This document shows positions 16,357-24,453 of a stretch of DNA of 64,000 bases, in pieces (the first letter of the stretch is position 1; each line of letters starts with the position of its first letter). The DNA comes from Leuconostoc falkenbergense (lineage in GTDB: Bacteria > Bacillota > Bacilli > Lactobacillales > Lactobacillaceae): positions 1 through 64,000 of the forward strand of contig NZ_BMBS01000005.1 of NCBI RefSeq assembly GCF_014634805.1. The letters run 5' to 3'. Position numbers and translations under genes: made by a program. Under the pieces are notes generated by a model. It searched no databases, had not been told where the DNA came from, and saw only the letters and a program-made list of their open reading frames with translations.

Positions 16357-17619
16357 ATGAAAAAAGTTGCTTATATGGTTTTAGTGATGCTTTTGGGCAT
16401 AGTGGCTTGTTGGTCAGTTGGAAAGATGAGCCAGACGAAAAAAAGCGCTACTTCTGCACCTAAGGCTGTGTTGACCGGAAAGTCTCACAAAGCAAATTCG
16501 GTTGCCCAAGCTAAGCTAGACTATCAACAATATAACTACGCCAAAAGCCTTAAATCAATTACCAATGACAACTCCTTCAAGGCTAAAGCGCTCAAAAAAG
16601 AAATTGAAGCCAGTCAGTCCAACCTTGTAACATGGAACGATCCGGACAAGTACAGTCATTTATTTTTCCACAGCTTAATTGTTGATCCAACGCGCGCCTT
16701 TACGTCACAAAAGGCGCAAGGTTACAAGGATTACATGGTCACGATTGGCGAATTTAATAAGATGTTGACGCAACTCTATGCCAAAGGCTACGTGTTGGTT
16801 AATTCTGAGCGATTGGTGAAGAAAAACGACAAAGGCGAGTTAGTATTTGATGGGGTTAGTTTGCCAAAGGGTAAGACGCCATTGGTTTTGTCGCAAGATG
16901 ATGTCAATTATTATGAATACATGATCAATTCTGGATTTGCCTCGAAGTTGGTGGCTACCAAGAACGGCATCAAGAATGAATATATTGACGCTAATGGTAA
17001 GACCTCGGTTGGTAATTATGATTTGGTGCCAATCGTTGATGAATTTATCAAAGATCACCCTGATTTTTCATACCGTGGTGATAAAGGGACATTGGCGGTG
17101 ACAGGTTATAATGGTGTCCTTGGCTACCGGACATCTGTGTCACAATATGGCGACACTGCTAAGACCAAACGCGAAACAAAAAAAGCGCTTAAAGTCGTCG
17201 CAGCCTTGAAAGCAGACGGCTGGAATTTTGCCTCACATTCATGGGGACACCTGAATATGAAGGCTTCTTCTGTGGCGGATGTCAAGCTTGATACGGATCG
17301 TTGGGAAAAGGAAGTGCAACCTGTTGTTGGCAAGACGAACATTTTGATTTTCCCATTTGGCGCAGACATTGGCGATTGGCAGGGGTATCAAGATAATAAC
17401 GAGAAGTTTGCCTACCTGCGACAAAAAGGCTTTGAAATCTATGAGAACGTCGATGCGTCTCACACGTCGTGGGGCGAGATGACGACAAAGTATTATCGCC
17501 AAGCCCGTATCAACGTTGACGGTATTCGCATGACAGATGATTTGAATGGCACCAACTCAGTGCTCAACCCATTCTTTAACACATCAGAAGTCATTGATAG
17601 CACTAATCGTAACAAATAA
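16357..17619 (+). CDS. Polysaccharide deacetylase-like (NodB homology) lipoprotein
   Basis: The 420-residue protein starts with a signal peptide and a lipobox (IVAC, Cys19), so it is probably a membrane lipoprotein. A polar region (30-130) leads to a carbohydrate esterase 4-like domain: LVLSQDDVNYYEY supplies the DD of motif 1, NFASHSWGHLNM the zinc-binding HxxxH of motif 2 (His294, His298), and ILIFPFGADIGDW resembles motif 3. Such enzymes remove acetyl groups from GlcNAc or MurNAc in the wall or from other polysaccharides. It could give lysozyme resistance or protect the wall from the cell's own hydrolases. The domain is long and divergent between motifs 1 and 2. The gene is monocistronic, preceded by the hexamer array and the 16303-16318 repeat, and followed by a terminator. 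Confidence 0.8.
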   Translation: MKKVAYMVLVMLLGIVACWSVGKMSQTKKSATSAPKAVLTGKSHKANSVAQAKLDYQQYNYAKSLKSITNDNSFKAKALKKEIEASQSNLVTWNDPDKYSHLFFHSLIVDPTRAFTSQKAQGYKDYMVTIGEFNKMLTQLYAKGYVLVNSERLVKKNDKGELVFDGVSLPKGKTPLVLSQDDVNYYEYMINSGFASKLVATKNGIKNEYIDANGKTSVGNYDLVPIVDEFIKDHPDFSYRGDKGTLAVTGYNGVLGYRTSVSQYGDTAKTKRETKKALKVVAALKADGWNFASHSWGHLNMKASSVADVKLDTDRWEKEVQPVVGKTNILIFPFGADIGDWQGYQDNNEKFAYLRQKGFEIYENVDASHTSWGEMTTKYYRQARINVDGIRMTDDLNGTNSVLNPFFNTSEVIDSTNRNK

Positions 17620-17645
17620 AGCACACTGTTCTGGTGTGCTTTTTC
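17618..17645 (+). terminator. Terminator of the deacetylase-like gene
   Basis: AAAGCACAC pairs with GTGTGCTTT around a 7-nt loop; the T-run continues to 17645. The stem starts at the stop codon. Confidence 0.85.
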
Positions 17646-17715
17646 TACTGACTAAAACGATACACAAGTTTTATTAAATTGATATGATAAAACATAATAG
17701 CAAAACCTGATTTTT

Positions 17716-17756
17716 GCTATAATGAGAATGATTATATTGACTAGAATTCATGAATT
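17716..17756 (+). promoter_or_regulatory. Extended -10 promoter and palindrome ahead of the DUF2130 gene
   Basis: TGCTATAAT (17716-17723 with TATAAT at 17718-17723) is an extended -10. The perfect 12-bp palindrome AATTCATGAATT (17745-17756) follows about 22 bp later, between the -10 and the AAAAAGGA ribosome-binding site. It has the same TTCATGAA core as the site at 7434-7443. Confidence 0.55.
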
Positions 17757-17773
17757 AAAAAGGATAATCTCAC

Positions 17774-19162
17774 ATGGCAAAGGTAAAATTTCACATTGCG
17801 TCACAAACGGAATTGGTTTTGGATGAAGATGCCAAAGCCGGTGACATCGTTGATTTGACTGACGAACAAAACATTGACACGAGTGTCATCAACGGGACGA
17901 TTGCTGAAATTTTAGATGACAAATTGGTGCAAGCCAAGACGGAATGGGAAGCGCAACGGCAAGCACAAGCAAAAGCTGAACTGGAAAACCAGCTCCAACA
18001 ACAAAAAGCGACGCTACAAGAAAATATCAATGATAAAGAAAACAAAATTGTCGCCCTTGAGACACAATTAAAAAGTATCACTGAGCAAAATAACGTTGAA
18101 CTCAAGGCACAGCTGACACAAAAAGATTTGGACTTGAAAGATACGTTGGCTGATAAACAGGCCAAAATCACAGCGCTTGAGTCGCAAATTGAAACGATTA
18201 AGCAACAACACCAAGCTGAATTGGAAACACAATTACTTAAAAAAGACGCAACGGCTCAAAGTGAACTGTCACAGCGCGACCAAAAAGTGTCCGAATTGAC
18301 ATCACAATTACAGCTTAAGGACAAAGAAAAAGAACTCCAAATTGCTAATGTGAAAGATCAATATGAAGCCCAGTTGAAGTCTGCTAACGAACAGGTTGAG
18401 TTTTATAAAGATTTCAAGGCACGCCAATCGACTAAGGAGATTGGTGAGAGTTTGGAACAATACGCGATGACTGAATTTAATAAAATACGACCTTACGCGT
18501 TCCCAAACGCCTATTTTGAAAAAGACAACGCATTATCTGAGACCAATTCAAAGGGTGATTTCATTTTCCGTGATTATCAAGATGGGACAGAATTTGTCAG
18601 CATTATGTTTGATATGAAAAATGAAGCCGACACAACAGCTTCCAAGCACAAAAATACTGATTTTTTCAAAGAATTAGATAAAGATCGCCGCGAGAAAAAC
18701 ACAGAATACGCCGTGCTAGTATCAATGCTGGAAGCCGATAGTGACTTGTATAACACGGGTATTGTGCAGGTTAATGACTACGACAAAATGTACGTGATTC
18801 GTCCGCAATTCTTTATCCAGTTTATTGGCGTGTTGCGCAACGCCGCATTGAACTCCGTGGCATATAAGCAAGAACTCGAACAAGTTCGTGAACAAAATAT
18901 TGATATCACTCATTTTGAAAGCGATTTAACGAATTTCAAGAATGCCTTTGGCAAAAATTACCAAAGCGCCTCAAAAAACTTCAAAAGTGCCATTGACGAA
19001 ATCGACAAAGCCATCGCCCGCATGGAAGCCGTCAAGCGCTCACTCACAACCTCCGAAAACCAACTGCGATTGGCAAATAATAAGTTGGAAGATGTCAGCG
19101 TCAAGAAACTGACGAGAGGTAATCCAACGATGAAAGCGAAGTTTGATGGGTTGGGGGAGTGA
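17774..19162 (+). CDS. DUF2130 protein: long coiled coil joined to an RmuC/restriction-nuclease-like domain
   Basis: The 462-residue protein has an N-terminal ubiquitin-like or beta segment (1-55), a long Gln/Lys/Glu-rich coiled coil (about 55-225), the DUF2130 domain (about 225-400) and a C-terminal helical tail (400-462). In the domain, KGDFIF (Asp262) followed by MFDMKNE (Asp280, Lys282) fits a PD-(D/E)XK active site like that of RmuC, so a DNA-cleaving role is plausible but unproven. It has no signal peptide and should act in the cytosol, unlike its exported neighbours, yet its leader carries the same TTCATGAA palindrome. No restriction or repair partner adjoins it. Confidence 0.85.
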   Translation: MAKVKFHIASQTELVLDEDAKAGDIVDLTDEQNIDTSVINGTIAEILDDKLVQAKTEWEAQRQAQAKAELENQLQQQKATLQENINDKENKIVALETQLKSITEQNNVELKAQLTQKDLDLKDTLADKQAKITALESQIETIKQQHQAELETQLLKKDATAQSELSQRDQKVSELTSQLQLKDKEKELQIANVKDQYEAQLKSANEQVEFYKDFKARQSTKEIGESLEQYAMTEFNKIRPYAFPNAYFEKDNALSETNSKGDFIFRDYQDGTEFVSIMFDMKNEADTTASKHKNTDFFKELDKDRREKNTEYAVLVSMLEADSDLYNTGIVQVNDYDKMYVIRPQFFIQFIGVLRNAALNSVAYKQELEQVREQNIDITHFESDLTNFKNAFGKNYQSASKNFKSAIDEIDKAIARMEAVKRSLTTSENQLRLANNKLEDVSVKKLTRGNPTMKAKFDGLGE

Positions 19163-19200
19163 GGGGAAAACTATTTTAGACGTGCCACTTCCGGAGGTTG

Positions 19201-19509
19201 TTAGCTGATTTGCTCAATCGCTGCACCTATAATTTTTTCAGCATTCATCGTGCCATAAGCCATCATTTCAATGTTAACAACCGGAATGTCGGCGCCAAAT
19301 TTATCATTATATTTATCAAACAAGTAGCTTACTTGAGGTGCAATCATGATAATGGCGGGCTTGACGTGAGCAATATGCTCTTCAGCAGCGGCATCAGCGA
19401 TGCCTTCAACATGGTAGCCTAAATCATGGGCTGCGCTATATTGATCCATTTTATTCGACAACATTGAAATTGACATGCCCGCGGCATCAACTAATAGAAT
19501 TTCTGACAT
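19201..19509 (-). CDS. PTS lactose/cellobiose IIB-like protein with Asp in place of the active-site Cys
   Basis: The 102-residue protein has the IIB-cellobiose fold: start ILLVDAAGMSISMLSNKM, middle KPAIIMIAPQVSYLFDKY, end MMAYGTMNAEKII. Normal IIB proteins begin ILLVCAAGMSTSML, where Cys accepts phosphate from IIA. Here codon 8 is GAT (Asp), and the following Thr is Ile. It therefore cannot form the normal phosphocysteine; Asp may mimic the phosphorylated state or serve in a regulatory role. No IIA or IIC gene adjoins it; a IIC of the matching class is at 41645-42982. It is monocistronic on the minus strand, with a large palindrome over its promoter (19540-19569). AGGTCAAT before the ATG gives a modest ribosome-binding site. 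Confidence 0.85.
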   Translation of the reverse strand: MSEILLVDAAGMSISMLSNKMDQYSAAHDLGYHVEGIADAAAEEHIAHVKPAIIMIAPQVSYLFDKYNDKFGADIPVVNIEMMAYGTMNAEKIIGAAIEQIS

Positions 19510-19539
19510 TTTATTGACCTACTTTCTTGATTTGTCTTT

Positions 19540-19569
19540 AGTATAACACTTACTAAAAGTAAGTGTTAT
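19540..19569 (-). promoter_or_regulatory. Promoter with large perfect palindrome ahead of the IIB-like gene
   Basis: ATAACACTTACT (19543-19554) and its exact reverse complement (19558-19569) are separated by AAA. On the minus strand a -10 TATACT (19545-19540) overlaps the palindrome edge, which makes it a good operator for a dimeric repressor. Read on the plus strand, it is followed by T6 and could also terminate transcription, but no plus-strand gene ends nearby. Confidence 0.6.
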
Positions 19570-19708
19570 TTTTTGTTTCATACGCATAAGCGTTATCTAA
19601 ATTAAAATCGTACAATAGATTAGGCGTTAGTTCAGGCAGAGGGCAGTGACTTGCACAATCTGTTAAAATAGAGTCAATTAACCTTAGAAGGATAGCGCAC
19701 ACATTATT

Positions 19709-21802
19709 ATGCCCAATTATCTCATCCTAACTGAAAAACCATCCGCAGCCGCTAATTTTGGCAAAGCACTGGGCGGCAAATCAGGATCATTTGACAACTT
19801 TACTTATACCATTACTAATTTGCGTGGTCATGTGATGACACTCAAAGATCCAGAACAAATGGTGGCAGAAGACCTCAAAAAACAATACAAATCATGGCTC
19901 ATTAAACATTTACCTTGGCGATTAGAAGATTTTTCGTGGGCACGTACGTACATCAAACAGCGCAATTTGCGAACAGGCAAAATAGAATCGACGAAAAAGC
20001 TAATTGACGACCTAAAAAAAGAATCTAAAGCAGGCTTTGACGCGATTATAATTGCCACTGATACTGATCCGTCAGGAGAGGGCGAATTACTTGCTTGGGA
20101 AGCTTTAGACGCAATCAGTTGGCGCGGACAAGTGCTTCGTGCTAATTTTATGGATGAGTCAACGACCGGCATTCAAAAAGCAATGCGTCAGTTACGTGAT
20201 GTGTCTGACAAAATGGCTGATGGTGAATACATCAAAGGTGAAAGTCGCAATCGCTGGGACTTTGCGTCCATGCAACTTACCCGTATTGCTACCACTTCTG
20301 CCAAAAAGGCTGGTTTTCAAGTTGTTGCCCGTGAAGGACGCCTGAAATCAGTCATTGTTTGGCGTATTTATCAGCAACTTGAAGCTATTAAAAACTATGT
20401 TAAAACGCCATTTTTTGAGGTAAAGTTCAAAGATCCGGCAGGACATATTTTTGGACGCGTGACACCACAAGGCGATGTGGTGCCATGGCGCTTTTCGACG
20501 AAAGCACAAGCAGAGCAAGATATTGAGCAATATCATAACAGCGCCGTTGTTAATGAAAAACACCAAACCCGTACGCAAGCGCCCGGAAAGCTACTTGATT
20601 TAGCCGGCTTAGCGTCAATTTTAGCCCCGCGTGGCTTCTCTTCTAAAGAAGTTTTGAGCACTTATCAAAAAATGTATGAGGCGCAAGTCGTCTCGTACCC
20701 AAGAACTGAAGATAAAACAGTGACGCCAGATCAATTTAATGATTTGTTGCCTTTAGTAGACCGTATTGCGGCAGTTGTCGGTATTGATCCCTCACTGTTA
20801 ACACATCGGACACCTCGCCCAACTCATGTCAAAGAACAAGGAGCGCACGGGGCCAATCGGCCAGGTGAAAATGTCCCTAACACAACCGAGTCATTGTCAA
20901 AGTACGGTGCTAGTGGACCAGCCATTTATGATGTATTGGCTAAGAACTACTTGGCAATGTTAGCAGAAGATTATGTCTATGATCACGTCACAGCTAATTT
21001 ACAAGATTATCCCGACTTTAAAACGGCATTCAATGTGCCAATTAAACTCAACTTTAAACTAGTCTATGATGCTCAAAAAGCCATTAAAGTTGATGATGGG
21101 GAAGAGGATGAGAACAACGCTACTAAAGGGAAATTGGGACCTGACGCGACGCCTTATTTGCACGAAGGCGCTAATCCAAAACCACAAGCACCAACAACGA
21201 AGTGGATTATGGCATTCTTAGAAAAGCATAACGTCGGTACTGGTGCGACACGTGTCGCGACACTTTCTGAAATGGCGCTTGGTACTAAAGCCATGCTATC
21301 TGAAAAAAGAGGGAAGTTAGACTTAACAGAGACAGGTAACGTTTCCGCTATTATGGTTAAAGATACTTGGATTGCCTCGCCCAAAATTACCAAGCGATTA
21401 TTTGAAATGATGGATCAAGTGGGTCAATTTGAGATGACGATGACGCAGGTGCTTGATTCAGCCACTAAAGTGGTTGAACATGATCTGCCAATTATGGTCA
21501 ATAATGCGCAGTCTTTAGAAACTTTATTAGGAAAACCCAAACCAAAAATTCGAAAGCCAAGAAAAGTGTCAGAAAAAATGACTGGCACTTGGCAGGGGCA
21601 AGAAGTTACATTTGCTCGAGAATGGAGTGGCCACGTATTTACTGATGATGAACTGCAAAAGTTGTTATCTGGGGCAGAGGTTAGTTTTCCTGCTAAATCT
21701 AAACGTGGAAAGCCGTACACAGCAGTTGGCAAATTAGCCAAGCAAACATTTAAAGGAAATACATTTTATGGTTTTAAGCTTAATCCAAAACCAAAAAAAT
21801 AA
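19709..21802 (+). CDS. topB: Type IA DNA topoisomerase, TopB (topoisomerase III)-like
   Basis: The 697-residue protein carries the type IA set: Toprim glutamate in LTEKPSAA, the second Toprim motif DTDPSGEGELLAWE, the 5Y-CAP nucleophile Tyr330 in SYPRTEDKTV, and the LAGLASILAPRGFSSKEVL helix region. It relaxes or decatenates DNA with single-strand passage. The Toprim motif differs from the common TDPDREGE, with Ser-Gly replacing Asp-Arg, a form I associate with the accessory TopB lineage of Gram-positive bacteria. No zinc-finger tail is seen; the C-terminus is a basic repeat-type segment. Such genes often sit in conjugative elements, but no transfer genes are near. It is followed by the oxidoreductase gene with a 41-bp gap. 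Confidence 0.88.
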   Translation: MPNYLILTEKPSAAANFGKALGGKSGSFDNFTYTITNLRGHVMTLKDPEQMVAEDLKKQYKSWLIKHLPWRLEDFSWARTYIKQRNLRTGKIESTKKLIDDLKKESKAGFDAIIIATDTDPSGEGELLAWEALDAISWRGQVLRANFMDESTTGIQKAMRQLRDVSDKMADGEYIKGESRNRWDFASMQLTRIATTSAKKAGFQVVAREGRLKSVIVWRIYQQLEAIKNYVKTPFFEVKFKDPAGHIFGRVTPQGDVVPWRFSTKAQAEQDIEQYHNSAVVNEKHQTRTQAPGKLLDLAGLASILAPRGFSSKEVLSTYQKMYEAQVVSYPRTEDKTVTPDQFNDLLPLVDRIAAVVGIDPSLLTHRTPRPTHVKEQGAHGANRPGENVPNTTESLSKYGASGPAIYDVLAKNYLAMLAEDYVYDHVTANLQDYPDFKTAFNVPIKLNFKLVYDAQKAIKVDDGEEDENNATKGKLGPDATPYLHEGANPKPQAPTTKWIMAFLEKHNVGTGATRVATLSEMALGTKAMLSEKRGKLDLTETGNVSAIMVKDTWIASPKITKRLFEMMDQVGQFEMTMTQVLDSATKVVEHDLPIMVNNAQSLETLLGKPKPKIRKPRKVSEKMTGTWQGQEVTFAREWSGHVFTDDELQKLLSGAEVSFPAKSKRGKPYTAVGKLAKQTFKGNTFYGFKLNPKPKK

Positions 21803-21843
21803 CGACTATATTGTATAATAATAAAAAATTAAGTGAGGCAAAA

Positions 21844-23181
21844 ATGGCACAATATCAATATGACGTCGGCGTGATTGGTTCCGGACCAGCTGGTCTAGCA
21901 GCAGCATTTGCCGCTAAAGCACTAGGAAAATCAGTCGTTATTATCGAGCAATATTTATGGGGTGGTACGTGTCCAAACTATGGCTGTGATCCTAAAAAAA
22001 TATTGCTTTCTGCCGTTGAAGGTATTAGGCGTCAATCCGCCATGCAAGGACGTGGCTTACAAGGATACTCAAAAATTAATTGGTCAGACTTGATGACCTA
22101 CAAGCAAGGTTATGTTGATGCCGTCGAACCACGCAAAGTTCGTGGATTGGATGAAGCAGGCGTAACGCGGTTATATGGTCATAGTGAGTTTATAAACGCT
22201 GACACAGTGGTAATAACAGATACTGCTGACACAGTTACGGCTACCGATTGGGTCATTGCGGTTGGTCAGCGCCCTAAAAAGCTTGATTTTCCAGGTTCTG
22301 AATTGACACAAGACAGTGAGGATTTTTTGAATTTGCCTGATTTACCAGATGATGTAACTTTTATTGGGGCGGGGTATGTTGGTGTCGAGTTTGCCACAAT
22401 CACAAATGCCGCAGGTGCACATACCCGCGTTGTCACGCATGGCCATAGTGCGTTGCGTGACTTCGACCAAACACTGGTAAAACAATGGATTACTGAAACA
22501 CAAGAAGCAGGTTTTGATTGGTATTTTGATGCGACAGTAGTTAAAATTGAACAAACTGACACTAAAAAGTTATTAGTGTCGCTTGATGATGGGACACAAT
22601 TCCAAACAGATCGTGTTTTTGTAACAGCTGGACGTGTCGGGAATGCTGATAAATTAGGACTTGAAACGGCCGGCATTACCTATAATGAAGCCGATATTCC
22701 AGTTGATGACTATTTACGGACAAGCAATCCGCATGTATACGCAATTGGCGATGTGGGTGGTAGTCCAGCGCCAAAGTTAGTGCCCACAGGTAATTATGAA
22801 GGACGCTATGTTGCACAACTTATAGCTCAAAAAATAACCGACCCAATTGCATTTCCAACTATGCCTGCAGTAGTGTTTGGATCACCACGTATTGCGCAAA
22901 CAGGTATACCGGTTGCGGCAGCAGAGCAATTAGGTTATCGTGTCACTGATGTTGATATGAGTCAAGTCATTACTTTCTATCGCTATCATGACAACGCCAG
23001 AATTCGTACAGTGCTGGATCAAAATGGGCGGATTGTTGGCGTGAGTGTCATTGCCATGGAAGCAGAAGAATTAATCAACTATTTTGTGACCGCTATCAAC
23101 GACAAAAGAACCTTAGCAGATACACAAGCAAATATTTATGCTTATCCATCGCTAGGTTCCGAGTTTGGCGCGTTTTATTAA
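21844..23181 (+). CDS. FAD-dependent pyridine nucleotide-disulfide oxidoreductase (glutathione reductase-like)
   Basis: The start at 21844 is chosen because GTGAGG lies 5 nt before it; an earlier TTG at 21811 falls on a TATAAT box. The 445-residue protein has an FAD-binding GSGPAGLAAA, the redox pair GGTCPNYGC (CxxxxC), an NAD(P) site GAGYVGVEFA and the second FAD motif VYAIGDVGG. The length and order fit class I disulfide reductases. In the C-terminal dimer face, the usual HPTxSE carrying the catalytic His-Glu is replaced by AYPSLGSEF: Tyr for His, with the Glu position shifted. It may act on a non-glutathione substrate or use another proton donor. It is 15 bp from alr, so the two are likely co-transcribed. 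Confidence 0.87.
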   Translation: MAQYQYDVGVIGSGPAGLAAAFAAKALGKSVVIIEQYLWGGTCPNYGCDPKKILLSAVEGIRRQSAMQGRGLQGYSKINWSDLMTYKQGYVDAVEPRKVRGLDEAGVTRLYGHSEFINADTVVITDTADTVTATDWVIAVGQRPKKLDFPGSELTQDSEDFLNLPDLPDDVTFIGAGYVGVEFATITNAAGAHTRVVTHGHSALRDFDQTLVKQWITETQEAGFDWYFDATVVKIEQTDTKKLLVSLDDGTQFQTDRVFVTAGRVGNADKLGLETAGITYNEADIPVDDYLRTSNPHVYAIGDVGGSPAPKLVPTGNYEGRYVAQLIAQKITDPIAFPTMPAVVFGSPRIAQTGIPVAAAEQLGYRVTDVDMSQVITFYRYHDNARIRTVLDQNGRIVGVSVIAMEAEELINYFVTAINDKRTLADTQANIYAYPSLGSEFGAFY

Positions 23182-23196
23182 CGAAAGTGTGACAAT

Positions 23197-24318
23197 ATGA
23201 ATTACGTAGCATTGCATCGTCATGCACAAGTGAGCTTATCTCGCTCAGCTGTTGCGCACAATGTGGCAGCCATCAAAAATCATGCTCATGCACAACAAGT
23301 GATGGCTGTCTTGAAAGCCAATGCGTTCTCTCATGGTTTACCAGAAATGGCGATGTTGAGTATCCAATCTGGCGCAACTCGTTTTGGCGTGGCGATGCTG
23401 GATGAAGCCTTAGCATTACGCGATTTGGGCTATCAACAGCCTATTGATGTGTTAGGCCTCACGGATTCGCAGTTTGTCCGTTTAGCCGCACAAAGAGATA
23501 TTACGTTGGCATTTAGTTCACTAGCGACTATTCAACAAGCGGTCAAAGTTTTAGCTGACACATCATTACACCTGAAAGTATCGTTGCCGGTTGACACAGG
23601 ACTTAATCGTATTGGTTTCAAAGAACGTGACCAATTGGTACTAGCGATTCAAGAAGTAGTTGTTTCGAAACAATTAGAATTTCAAAGCCTCTGGACGCAT
23701 TTTGCTACGGCAGATACACCGAATGAGACGTATGTTGATTTTCAAATATCAGAATGGCAACGTTTAACTCAGAATTTACCTGCACAACCAAAGGAACAAC
23801 ACTTCGCTAATACTGGTATGGCCACTTGGTACGCTGATAAAGTGGATACTGAGATTGTGCGTTTAGGTGTTGGCTTATTTGGCATTGATTCATCTGAACC
23901 AACCATGCCGATGCCGTTTGAACTGGAACCTGTACTTGCACTAACCGCTGAAGTTATTTTTAGTAAGCCGATTAAAGCTGGTGAAGCGGTGGGATATGGT
24001 GCAGATTATCGCGCGAAACACGACGGGTGGTTATTAACGATTCCGATTGGGCACTCGGACGGTTATCCATTTAATGCTGATGGTATGCGCATTTTAATAG
24101 CTGATGGACAAGTCGGACATATCGCTGGTGGTGTGGCGATGGACCAGACGATGATTTTTGTCGATAAGCCAGTTAATATTGGTGTTCAAGTGACGTTAAT
24201 TGGCAGTGTTGGGGCTCAATCAGTGACTTTGCCCGATTTGGCTCAGTATTCAAGTGTTAGTATTGTTGCACTGATGAATCATTTTGCGCCACGTTTGCAG
24301 CGTATCATCGTGCCATAA
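23197..24318 (+). CDS. alr: Alanine racemase
   Basis: The 373-residue PLP enzyme converts L- to D-alanine for peptidoglycan, upstream of Ddl and MurF (murF is at 62252-63580). The PLP lysine Lys40 lies in VMAVLKANAFSHG, the second-base Tyr in AVGYGADYRA, and TGLNRIGF and IPIGHSDGYP are typical. The length fits. It is transcribed with the disulfide oxidoreductase gene upstream; the spacing of 15 bp includes GAAAGTGTG rather than a strong Shine-Dalgarno. The usual neighbour acpS is not present here. Confidence 0.95.
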   Translation: MNYVALHRHAQVSLSRSAVAHNVAAIKNHAHAQQVMAVLKANAFSHGLPEMAMLSIQSGATRFGVAMLDEALALRDLGYQQPIDVLGLTDSQFVRLAAQRDITLAFSSLATIQQAVKVLADTSLHLKVSLPVDTGLNRIGFKERDQLVLAIQEVVVSKQLEFQSLWTHFATADTPNETYVDFQISEWQRLTQNLPAQPKEQHFANTGMATWYADKVDTEIVRLGVGLFGIDSSEPTMPMPFELEPVLALTAEVIFSKPIKAGEAVGYGADYRAKHDGWLLTIPIGHSDGYPFNADGMRILIADGQVGHIAGGVAMDQTMIFVDKPVNIGVQVTLIGSVGAQSVTLPDLAQYSSVSIVALMNHFAPRLQRIIVP

Positions 24319-24453
24319 AGTAGACAATAGTCATGGGTAAAAAGTACGGCGCCAGCTATCAAGATAAACAATGATATCAACTAATTGGGAATGTGACGTT
24401 TTATAAATTAATCCGTATGTTTAGCCTGATAGCAAAAATCATTGACCATGGTA

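Noticed and set aside
21811-21843. Earlier start for the disulfide reductase (TTG at 21811)
   Set aside because: The added codons overlap a TATAAT-like box and lack a ribosome-binding site; ATG at 21844 has GTGAGG at proper distance.
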